From Oopsacas minuta (lineage: Eukaryota > Porifera > Hexactinellida > Lyssacinosida > Leucopsacidae): a stretch of 64,000 bases of DNA. Below the pieces are notes generated by a model, which saw only the letters and a program-made list of their open reading frames with translations, was not told the origin of the DNA and made no database searches. The stretch covers positions 1 to 64,000 of the forward strand of contig JAKMXF010000110.1 of NCBI GenBank assembly GCA_024704765.1, read 5' to 3'. Position numbers and translations under genes: made by a program. Positions 1 to 9,043 of the stretch are shown in pieces; within the stretch, counting starts at the first letter, position 1; every line of letters begins with the position of its first letter.

Positions 1-2
1 TG

Positions 3-359
3 AAAGATGACCTGATTCATAAATTGAAACAATCTTATAACAAAAGTAAAGATTACATGAAATATATTAATAAAGTTGTCTATAATTCTAATCCTAATGT
101 AACTCTTTCAGCTGGAGCAGAGTATGCAAACTCTCTAAAGTTCGATCTCCCTTACTTTGCTAATATGTCTTTAGGACTCAGAAAATCTGACACTGCCGTC
201 ATACGTAGATTCAGTCCGAGTCAATTCAACCAATTTAAGGAATTATTACGCTTTTTTAGTGACAATTCATTTGAATTATATTTATATTTGCTTGATTTCA
301 TTTATACATACATATTCACTTTATTACACTATTTAGATTTCCCACAACACCAGTGGTAA
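3..359 (+). CDS. partial open frame at window edge, unknown
   Basis: The frame is open from the first bases of the window to a stop at 357-359, so the 5' part lies outside. The first two-thirds is a plausible soluble protein, mixed charged and hydrophobic (for example LKFDLPYFANMSLGLRKSD). The last 30 residues become Tyr/Leu/Phe-rich, like translated intron, so the true coding end may be near 265-280. I do not recognise the family. It could be the last exon of a gene to the left, or chance open sequence. Confidence 0.25.
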   Translation, partial: KDDLIHKLKQSYNKSKDYMKYINKVVYNSNPNVTLSAGAEYANSLKFDLPYFANMSLGLRKSDTAVIRRFSPSQFNQFKELLRFFSDNSFELYLYLLDFIYTYIFTLLHYLDFPQHQW

Positions 360-806
360 TATATTTGTTCTATATTCGTCCATTATTGTGTGTACAGTAA
401 TGAGCGTTGGAAAATGGAGCTCTGGTGCTACCCAATTTCATGAGGTTATGAAACCAGTTTAAACTTATAATCAGATCGCTAATTTACTATTTACTCAGGC
501 AGGGATGGATTAGGTTAATTACAGCTTTGAGAAAATATAATCAGTCAATCGAATAGTGTCGTTTCCACCATTTTCTTCATTATTCCTAGGAGGCTTTGAT
601 AGCTACAAACAATGTACAAACGAATTCTGCTAGTCAAGTATACGTATACGATACGATACAATGGCAATTTTAAGTCCTCATTCTCAAATTTCAATCCTTG
701 AGAAGCGTTACATAACGTATGAACATTCCATGTTTCATCATTTCACAATCTAGATATAATTATTCTAGTTTTTCTCTAATGACAAATACGTAATAACTTT
801 TTTCTG
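360..806. other. intergenic, nothing recognised
   Basis: AT-rich sequence with stops in all frames. I see no exon, RNA gene or clear repeat. Confidence 0.4.
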
Positions 807-1627
807 ATGGATAATACAAGTACTTGTATAAGTTCACCAAAAGAACTTTTTGGATTTTCACTTGGGGACCAGAAAGATAAATATGAGAAACGACCTTTTT
901 TAAGTACACCAAGAGGAATAGCACTCGATGAAGATGCCGGTATAATTTATGTGTGTGAAATGGTTGAGAAGAGTATTCATGTTTTTACGATGGACGGTAG
1001 CCATATTACTACATTCGGGAATACATTTTTTGATTTACCTTGGGGAATATTGCTATATGACGGTTACCTATTTGTGACAGACGTTGGAAGATCATCATTG
1101 ATAATGCTTCGAGATTGTAGAATGGATGAAGTTAATCGGGAAACGACACATTTCAAATTCTGTCGCGGAATGTCAATATCAAGTAAAACTGAAGAATTAT
1201 TTATAGCAGATGAAGGTAGAAATCGTGTAGTAGTGTGTACAATTGAACCTCTATGCTTCAAAAGAGTATTTGCTCGTGGGGTAATAAATCCCTTGATGTA
1301 GAGATTTCTAAAACAGACACTGTTTATGTCCTAAAAAATAACAACCCACCGATTCTCAAATACAATATGTCCGGTGAATTGCTAGGTAGTATTTTCCCAA
1401 AAGATGGCGCAATTGATGGAGCATGGTTTTTCTGTTTATCACCCAAAAATGATTATTTTATAATTAGTGATTACAGTGCAATGAAGGTAAGAATATATGG
1501 TCAACAAATTTTAATGCGAACGATTAAATTTAAATCTTGTGTATTTGGCGTGGCTATCACCTCAGATTTAAAGATTATTGTTGGGTCTTACTCTATTAAT
1601 AAGATGATGGTATTTACAATGATGTGA
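807..1627 (+). pseudogene. NHL-repeat protein with one frameshift
   Basis: Two overlapping frames (807-1301 and 1253-1627) together encode about 270 residues of NHL-type beta-propeller repeats. Examples are PRGIALDEDAGIIYVCE followed by IHVFTMDGSHITTFG, then LPWGILLYDGYLFVTD. NHL propellers usually bind RNA or protein and often sit at the C-terminus of TRIM-type proteins; no RING or B-box is visible upstream, so this would be an NHL-only protein or a fragment. The frames can be reconciled by one base missing from the run of four G at about 1276-1280, after RVFARG. The rest of the second frame is clean to its stop, so this is either a young pseudogene or a homopolymer sequencing error. It is intronless and related in type to the decayed NHL gene at 32.7 kb. 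Confidence 0.7.
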
Positions 1628-1689
1628 ATTATTTGATTACAATTTCTTTTTGAGATTATATTTATACACCAAAGAATATTTGTTATACA

Positions 1690-1810
1690 CTAGCACTCGG
1701 TTGATACGCATATCTTCTTACAAGCATAAAATTTATTGTTCATTCATTTTAACGCAATATCTATTCAGATTGGACATACACTCGGATAGTTCGACAAGCT
1801 TTGCCGGTGT
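1690..1810. repeat. fragment of the ACTCGGATAAG MITE family
   Basis: Contains ACTCGGTTGATACGCA and CATACACTCGGATAGTTCGA. These resemble the internal and terminal motifs of the better-preserved element at 63643-63811. Neither end is intact. Weak, motif-level evidence. Confidence 0.3.
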
Positions 1811-4018
1811 ATCAATTACGTTTCATTATTTCGTACACAGAGAATGATTACGTTTTTACAGCTTACAATATCATTAATACTTGTTTGAAACTCTAGTTTT
1901 CGGTGAAGACACCAAAGCAACAATTTTCCCTGACACCGTAAATAATTAAAGACACCAGAGCAAATATTACTTTTAATAATTATGTGAGAATTTGTGGTAT
2001 TTTATCTGAACTCCATCATACTTAATCTAAAATGTGTTTCTAAGTCTTTATTTCAAGCGCAATAAGACATAAACAAATATTTCAGGTCATGGGCTCATGG
2101 TCCCTGACCCATAGGCGTAACCAATGTATGTGTTTTTGCCCCCGAGTTAGGCCCAAGGCCGCACCAATTGTATTCATGAGCCAAGAAGTGTGTATGAAGC
2201 TTTAGGCTATTGCAAATGAGGCAGATAATTATCTATGCTTACTTCTCAATGAATTTTCAGTCTTAACAATTCTCATCACTATTATAATTTACTATTATCA
2301 TTAGATGATATATTATCTTGGGAGAATATTCTTACTTAAAGAATTCGTTCAGGAGTAGTCTCTCTCTTAGGAAGCGGTCTGGACTGGTCTTTCACAAATG
2401 TATATAAAAGCTCGAGATTTGTTGATATACAGGTCCGAACAATTAGCTTCGATTGTGGATAATATTTAAGAGAGATTAACAAAACCATATAGTTAAAGAG
2501 CTGAAATGTCGTCCAATACGAATACAAGCTATTATTATCGTAGGTTGAAAGTCTACGAGGATTAGAGCTTATGTTCGAGATGAACGTAAACACCATTAAA
2601 ATCTTTCCATTATTGGATTTGTAGAGCAAAATTCCTATTAAATTCTTTAGAACTATTTCTCCAGGTATGACTTACACGATCTTCGGACTTACTATTTAGG
2701 TTTTAACAGTTCCCTCAGTCTGAAATTTCTTAACTCAATCCTGAGTTCTCGATTTCCAGGGCGCATTTTTGACATCGAAAATATGCAAATTTTTGTGTAA
2801 TTTCCTTGAATCCGCGATTTCAAAAATTCTCTGAACTCAAAAACTTTTACTGAAAACTCTATTTCTCCGTCTTTGGATTATCTAACATATGTTTAAATAG
2901 AATAATTGTAATATTATTGCTTTGTTGGACTAATAGTTCCTAGGTGGCCTCAAATGTGCGCGGGACCCCGTTTGTTTTGGCCCACCCGGTATTTAAGAGA
3001 TTCTAATCCTGAGAAATGTCAGGTGTTGCCTCATCTCCCTATTGTAATCGCTATTATATTGAGGCAAATATCCATCCTTGCCTCCTCGCTCTGGGATCTC
3101 TAGTTACGCCTCTCTAGGTGCTATTGAAGAGGGAGTAGTATTCTAAGTAACTATTAAGTTTATTATACTCATTATTTATTATTATTCAATAGTGGACAAA
3201 TGAGTGAATTAACTAATTCTGCCAATAGGCTTTATGTTTACTGCTCAAATACAGTAGAACGTCAGTTACGTTCTACTGTATTTGAAATTTTGTCATGATA
3301 TTATCAGTGTATGGGAAGTCGGATATATACAATATGATGGCCATCCTGATTTTACAATAATTTCCATGATTATCGAGTTATAAGTTTATATTGTCAAAAC
3401 ATGTGCTATCCATGGTATGTGGTATAACTCAGGAACTTGCTTACTTTATCATGACAAAATTATATATTTTGTGTAGAAACGATTTTAGAACATTTCTTAT
3501 TTCAACATTTAATCAAATATCAATATTTAACGTTCTACATGGTTTTAAAGATGGAGCATTTTTTGAAAATTCGCTGAATTATTGATTACAAAATATATAA
3601 TTTGGCTTATTTTGACATAAGTTTTGCTTTTATGCAATGATTACATGTATTTCTAGCATATAATACATCCATTTGGCCCAAAGTGCATTGTTTCTGAGAT
3701 ATGCACTCCAGCATAATAATCCTAAACTCCTTTAACCAATCTCTGGTCAAAGAAAAAAGTTGGTGTCATTGCCTTAGTGTATTAGAATGCTATGCCTCAT
3801 GCAATAGTAGGTATGCGGATAAATAATTCTTGGGTAGATGGAATGACGATACTGTTAAGGACAGTTCAAATCTCTCGGATTGGATTTGCTGATTCCCGGT
3901 AGACTGGGAGGGTTAGCAACCCTATCCAAACCCCCTTGGCCCCATCAAGTTCGGATAATTGACTTCTACTGTAATATCTATTTTATAATTATCACTAGTC
4001 TTAGTGAGATAATTCAGA
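1811..4018. other. intergenic, gene-free apart from a palindrome
   Basis: More than 2 kb between the NHL pseudogene and the WD40 gene. Only short open frames without recognisable domains are present. One perfect hairpin lies inside and is listed separately. Base composition is uneven, with GC-richer patches near 2090-2160 and 2940-3000, but I cannot assign them. Confidence 0.4.
3246..3284. repeat. perfect 17-bp inverted repeat
   Basis: Arms CAAATACAGTAGAACGT (3246-3262) and ACGTTCTACTGTATTTG (3268-3284) are perfect reverse complements with a 5-base loop. The motif ACAGTAGAAC matches the terminal motif of the MITE starting at 54051, so this may be two transposon ends brought together by an internal deletion. 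Confidence 0.7.
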
Positions 4019-4972
4019 ATGAATGTGAATGGGAAATTATCACAAAAGGCAAAGTGTACTAGTGATTACGAGCTCCTGTGTGCAGTATTCTCTCCTTCAG
4101 GCGATCTGATGTGTGGGGGCTGTCTAGACGGGAACCTTGAGGTATACACACCACTAGACGGTAAGCTACAGAAGAAATGTAACGATAATCCTCCTGAGAA
4201 ATCCTTCCCAATCTCATGTATACGATTCCGCCCTAAACTGAACCATGTACTGGTTTCTCACTCTAGCGGGGAGGTCAAACTCTGGGATATCTCTGCTAAT
4301 GTATGCATCAATTCTACGAAGGAGAATAGACAAGGCATGACTAATTCATGGTCAGAGGATGCCAATTGCTTCGTTACCACTGGAGTGGATAAGAATGTGA
4401 ATATTTATGATGCGAAATCGTGTCAGATTGGCTGTAGCGTGGTACACACTGGTGTGAAGGGAAATGAGATATGTGGTGATCAACCGAGGGTATTTTCCGC
4501 GAAATTCTTACCCGGTGACTCAACTGCGCTTATTACAGCAGGATGGGACGGCACTATAAAGTTCTGGGACCTGAGGAGCCCTGGAAACTTTATCCGCGAG
4601 ATTACAGGACCAGTGATAGCTTCTGATGCTCTGGACGTAGAGCCGACGAGCAAATACATTCTAACAGGCTCATTCAGGAAGTCTAGAGCATGTCAGGTGC
4701 ATGCGTGGGAGGACGGGAAAGAGTTAGCTACACTGGGAGATGGGATGATGTCACAGGGGTATTCCGTGTGCTGGGTGGGGCCCAGTATGGTTATGTTTGG
4801 AGGAGGATATCGTAACCTAATGAAAGTGATAAAAACCGCGGATAACGAAGTCGTCGGAGAGGTCCTGGAAGTTCCTGAGGTAGTGTACAGTGTAGACTAC
4901 ACAGCTGCTGGAGGAAACTTGGTATCCATGGTTACAGGAAAAGATATCTATGTGTATCAGCTGGCTTTGTAA
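4019..4972 (+). CDS. WD40-repeat protein, single seven-bladed propeller
   Basis: 317 residues, intronless. Seven WD-like blades are readable in order, with approximate cores LLCAVFSPSGDLMCGG, ISCIRFRPKLNHVL then SSGEVKLWDI, SEDANCFVTTGVDKNVNIYD, AGWDGTIKFWDL, KYILTGSFRKSRACQVHAWE, VCWVGPSMVMFGGG, and VVYSVDYTAAGGNLVS. The protein is almost entirely propeller, so it is most likely a scaffold subunit or adaptor rather than an enzyme. The start is the ATG at 4019; no in-frame exon is apparent upstream. Codon use is clearly less AT-biased than the flanks, which supports real coding. WD40 proteins are too numerous for me to name the orthologue. The next gene, INPP5A-like, starts 2.7 kb downstream on the same strand. 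Confidence 0.85.
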   Translation: MNVNGKLSQKAKCTSDYELLCAVFSPSGDLMCGGCLDGNLEVYTPLDGKLQKKCNDNPPEKSFPISCIRFRPKLNHVLVSHSSGEVKLWDISANVCINSTKENRQGMTNSWSEDANCFVTTGVDKNVNIYDAKSCQIGCSVVHTGVKGNEICGDQPRVFSAKFLPGDSTALITAGWDGTIKFWDLRSPGNFIREITGPVIASDALDVEPTSKYILTGSFRKSRACQVHAWEDGKELATLGDGMMSQGYSVCWVGPSMVMFGGGYRNLMKVIKTADNEVVGEVLEVPEVVYSVDYTAAGGNLVSMVTGKDIYVYQLAL

Positions 4973-6366
4973 TTTATTGTTCAATTGCTATAGAAAATGC
5001 TTTAGTTTTTAGTTGTAACATCTAGTATACTATGCATTTAAGTTATGTTTGTATTGTTCTAGTAGTTTGGTAATAGTATGCCAATCTCAATCTGATAAAT
5101 ATATAATTCTGTTGACATACTTACTATAGCCAACTCTAATTGTATTGAAGCTTAATGAACCGTGATAATATATACTTCAATATAATCGATGAAATTGACG
5201 GTTTCGGTCCGTATTTACATAATTTAAGACTTCGATATAGAGGGTATTCTCATATATCCGTGTTCGATATTACGGGTGTTGACTGTATTCTCTTTATGTA
5301 CAGCATGAACAGTGGTTGAGATGTCTCCGCCTATTTGGTTGTGTCATTACCAGATTAGTACTAATTATTATTCGCTTAGTTTCCAACCTATGAATTAGAA
5401 ATGGCACTTGTAGTATTTAGTGATAATTTCACCGAAAAGTGTGTCCCGTGCTGACATCATCGATATTCGATACAAATCAACAATTCAGAATGCCTTTCTA
5501 CTTTCAATCAAGTTCTTGTCACTTTATAATCATTACATTTGTACAATCATATATTCTTAATTTTTATGTGAAATAACATTTCTATGTCATTAATTTCGTA
5601 TTCTACCAATAAGGTAATGTAGACAATTCCATTGCGTCAGAACGAAGGCAAGGTTCATATATCATAATCATTTTAAAAATTAATTATAATCGTAGAATGC
5701 AGTGCTCGATGAATCAGTTGGTTTGGTGGCTATAGCCACAAAAAAACCCCCGTGTATTTGGCTTACTTATGAAACCACGGAAATTCAATTCTGTCAACCG
5801 CTGGTAGAATGTAAATCCCTAGTATCCAAATCTTAATGGGATACTAAGGCTATTTCAACAAATATCATACGTTGTCTACGTAGTTATTTCTTGTACTATT
5901 TGTTATTTTCGTGTTTTCATCATTGGTATTGTTCGTTATTACAATAGTTATATTTTCTTTGATTCCTATTCAATTCTATGTATATTCTTTTATTCTTTAG
6001 TTTTGTTTTCTATGTAAGTTTTAGGCAGGACTTTTTCATAAAGGCCATTTACTTTAGTATTAGATAGCCTAATTTCTCACGATTTGAGGGACTACCATAT
6101 ATCTGAGCAAGCAGATTATTAGTACGTACTACGTAGTATATTATATTATGAACTTGACCATAGCTATGACTGTACATATCACCAATACATGTAACAAACA
6201 GTCGTGACCTACGTATTACATCTAATAGTACCCGAGGCGTTTATTCATTGTTACACGTCAAAGGGGACGGAGCCAGATTGAGGGCAATTATTGAGGTAGC
6301 GTGTATATGGAAATAAACGATTAATCTAAAGGGAGTCTGAGGATTAGTTTTATGATATTGTAAGTG
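4973..6366. other. intergenic, nothing recognised
   Basis: AT-rich spacer after the WD40 gene with no long open frames. A poly-A/poly-C stretch at 5740-5752 is the only local oddity. Confidence 0.4.
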
Positions 6367-6525
6367 CAGTGGTTCCTAACTTGGGGTCTATGGACCCCTT
6401 GTTGGTCCACGGACGACAGCAGGTGGCCCACAGGATCTATTGTAGTCTATGGGGAGGGATCCACTCCATAGGATAGGTTAAAATTGGTATAGGGGGTCCA
6501 CGGCTGAAAATGTTAGGAACCTCTG
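6367..6525. mobile_element. degenerate hAT-type MITE
   Basis: About 159 bp with imperfect terminal inverted repeats: left CAGTGGTTCCTAAC, right GTTAGGAACCTCTG. The interior has GGGGTCTATGGACCCC-like sequence. The flanking 8-mers TGTAAGTG and TTTTAGTT match at only 5 of 8 positions, so this is an old copy. The same family is better preserved at 20975-21076. Confidence 0.7.
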
Positions 6526-6706
6526 TTTTAGTTCGTGTAAGACGATACATTTATTGTTTTCTTTTGAATATATATTCGATATTGTATTTACAATTTAATG
6601 TATACCTGCTGAATAATTGCTAAGGTGTATATTTAACGTGTATTAGGTATAATACATCAAACGCAGGGATGGCTGTTAACAGCTAGATTTCCAAACAATT
6701 ACTATA

Positions 6707-7164
6707 CAGTGGAGTCTCCCAATAACGGACACACTGGGAATTAGATTTTGTCCTTTGTAGGTGAGATGTCCGCTTCTCAGTGATAATTAAGTATTATTTA
6801 CATGCAGGGCTGTATTAACTCATTTTAGATAATGAGTTGGCTGAATCAACTCATTTTACGCATATTTTTCTTTCGGTTTATTATGTTAATGATCTCTGAT
6901 ACGGTAATAGTAAATTGTCTTGTGAAGAAAAACCATAGTTGATTCCAACCATTCAATGTCTATCAGACTGCATTTATATTCCTAATCATGTAACACAATT
7001 TGAGTTGAATGAGTTGGTAGAAAAATATGAGTAAATTTTGCCAACTCAAAATGAGTTGATACAGCCCTGTTTACATGTATTATTAACTTATTTCGTTCGA
7101 CGAGCTTGTCCGTTGTAGAGGTGTTGTCCGCTCTACGGAGTGTCCGTTTTGGGAGACTCTACTC
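6707..7164. mobile_element. TA-flanked MITE (outer element)
   Basis: Left end CAGTGGAGTCTCCCAATAA at 6707; the right end around 7141-7164 reads GTCCGTTTTGGGAGACTCTA, its inverted counterpart. Both ends abut TA, as expected for Tc1/mariner-pogo superfamily insertions. The subterminal motif GGACAC/GTCC recurs near both ends. Its interior was later interrupted by a second element (6805-7069), so the original element was about 185 bp. Confidence 0.8.
6805..7069. mobile_element. hAT-type MITE nested in the outer MITE
   Basis: 265 bp with terminal repeats CAGGGCTGTATTAACTCATT (left) and AATGAGTTGATACAGCCCTG (right). It is flanked by a perfect 8-bp target-site duplication TTTACATG at 6797-6804 and 7070-7077. 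The repeated word GAGTTG and its complement inside suggest an extended foldback structure. It encodes no transposase, so it must be mobilised in trans. Confidence 0.9.
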
Positions 7165-7632
7165 TAGTTTAGCCTAACTGTCATTTGTTTTTACTCCTAT
7201 TTTTGCTTTTAACATTCAAAATGTTATTGCAGAAATCAGTCAAAATTTACGTCACCAAAATTTGTATACCATACACGTATTATTCGTAATATATTATTAT
7301 CATTGAAAGACATACCAAATCAGAAATTGGATGTTTATTAACTCATTTATTCAATACTAGTCTATAATGTTGCCTCATAACTGTAACAATGGCATAACTT
7401 AGGTCAATACGCATGAGTTACAGAAAACAACATAATTAGTCATGTTGTCCAATTCAGTCCAAGTTTGGCATATACGTAATGAATACATTGAATATGTCAG
7501 ATTACTGGCGGATAATATACAAATGATTAGGCTTTCCTCAATATGAGAATAGAAATTCAATTCTATGACTAACGTGGCAAGTCTTGTGCAAGTATGTATG
7601 AATGTTTCACTTTCGGAACAATGTATGTCGAG

Positions 7633-7641
7633 TATTTATAG
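7633..7641 (+). promoter_or_regulatory. TATA-like box of the INPP5A-like gene
   Basis: TATTTATAG lies 39-47 bases before the ATG at 7680, a plausible distance for a core promoter with a very short 5' leader. Confidence 0.35.
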
Positions 7642-7679
7642 AGAGAGCTGAGAGCGTACCTATACAAAAGTAAGCTTAG

Positions 7680-8828
7680 ATGAATACCAATGCATTATTG
7701 ATTACTTCAAACAATGGTAGTTTGTTCGAAATTCCCAGCCTGGTGGACAAGTGGAACGCGGAGCTAGGGAAATTAGTGACGCTGCACAATCCAGGTCTCA
7801 TAGCTGTACATTTACAAGAATTGGGTGGGAAAGATTGGAAGAGAGATATGAACAAAGTAGATAAGAGTCGTGAGGATCTATTGAAGGCTGATTATCTATG
7901 TGAATACACTCGTAGCGTATGGTATTTCGATAAGAATTTCGCTAACGGCGAAACATTCACAGCATTAGGCAGTGTGTATATGTTTCACAAGAGTCTTCCT
8001 GAAATAAAAATATACAATCTCAAAACTAAATCATTTGACGTCATTGCAATGGGTACCCATGAAATGTATGACAACATTCACATCAGTCCATATTGTCATG
8101 TTATTAGATTCCCAAATGAGTTCTTCCCACAGTGTCCCAATTGGACAAGAAAAGGGTTTATCTATACAAGATGGACGATAGGTGGCAAGCCATTGGAGCT
8201 GATTAACATTCATATATTCCATGACGCTGACAACCGTATCTCACTCAAGGAATCGCCTTCACTATACAGCTACAATAGGAAGAAAGCATTAGAGCACTCT
8301 CTGAAGGTATTCTCTCAAATCAGTCCGTTTGAGTGTCCGTCATTTGTTTTTGGAGATTTTAATTTCCGACAGGACCAGTGTTTGGTCATGAGCCATCTGC
8401 TGGAGAATGGATTTGTTCCTGCAGGTGAGCATAGCGAGGAATCTGTGCAGTTAGAACATCCTAATGGAGATTATCTTAAAGTACAAGTCAAGAAATTCTT
8501 ATTAAAATGTGAAGCTCTAACAAGCAATGGATTTATGAATATGCGCAAATTCGATACGGAATTTGCCTCGTTCAAAGATGTACTCTTTGAGCTACCAATC
8601 AAGTTCTCTCCTTCCTACCCTCTGTCTGAAGACCCAGAAAAACCGGATATCTACAATGAGACACGAGCACCCTCATGGTGTGACCGTATACTGATGAACA
8701 AGCTTGCACATGACACGATTACAAAAGAAGCAAAAGATAGCCAATATTTTAGAGCTGGGAACGGAGTATGCTTGGGTGATCATAAACCTATCTGTCTGAC
8801 GTTTAATCTAGCTGATGTATTGAAATAA
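7680..8828 (+). CDS. INPP5A: type I inositol polyphosphate 5-phosphatase
   Basis: 382 residues, intronless. The family removes the 5-phosphate from Ins(1,4,5)P3 and Ins(1,3,4,5)P4, ending calcium signalling. Diagnostic motifs are present: VHLQELGGKDW near residue 43, the catalytic Mg/DNase-I-fold signature FGDFNFR near residue 225, PSWCDRIL near 331 and GDHKPI near 366. Length and N-terminus fit the type I (INPP5A, about 43 kDa) branch better than the larger OCRL, synaptojanin or SHIP branches. Vertebrate INPP5A ends in a prenylated CAAX box; here the protein ends ADVLK with no cysteine, so membrane attachment must differ or be absent. The stop lies 216 bp from the convergent stop of fumarylacetoacetase. 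A TATA-like box precedes the start. Confidence 0.92.
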   Translation: MNTNALLITSNNGSLFEIPSLVDKWNAELGKLVTLHNPGLIAVHLQELGGKDWKRDMNKVDKSREDLLKADYLCEYTRSVWYFDKNFANGETFTALGSVYMFHKSLPEIKIYNLKTKSFDVIAMGTHEMYDNIHISPYCHVIRFPNEFFPQCPNWTRKGFIYTRWTIGGKPLELINIHIFHDADNRISLKESPSLYSYNRKKALEHSLKVFSQISPFECPSFVFGDFNFRQDQCLVMSHLLENGFVPAGEHSEESVQLEHPNGDYLKVQVKKFLLKCEALTSNGFMNMRKFDTEFASFKDVLFELPIKFSPSYPLSEDPEKPDIYNETRAPSWCDRILMNKLAHDTITKEAKDSQYFRAGNGVCLGDHKPICLTFNLADVLK

Positions 8829-9043
8829 CCTGACAATTCAATTCTCTACTCAGCTATTTACCAACTCTCGCTACAGATCATATCCTGTCCTAGCTACAGC
8901 TGTTACTAACTAATAGGTTTAGAAATAATATTATTGCTATTAACATTCATAAAATACAATTGTAATTACTCGTCACTATATTAGTTATTCGATAATTCAT
9001 TATTAGAGAATAAGTTATTCTATCTAAAGTCTGCTAGGTAGTA

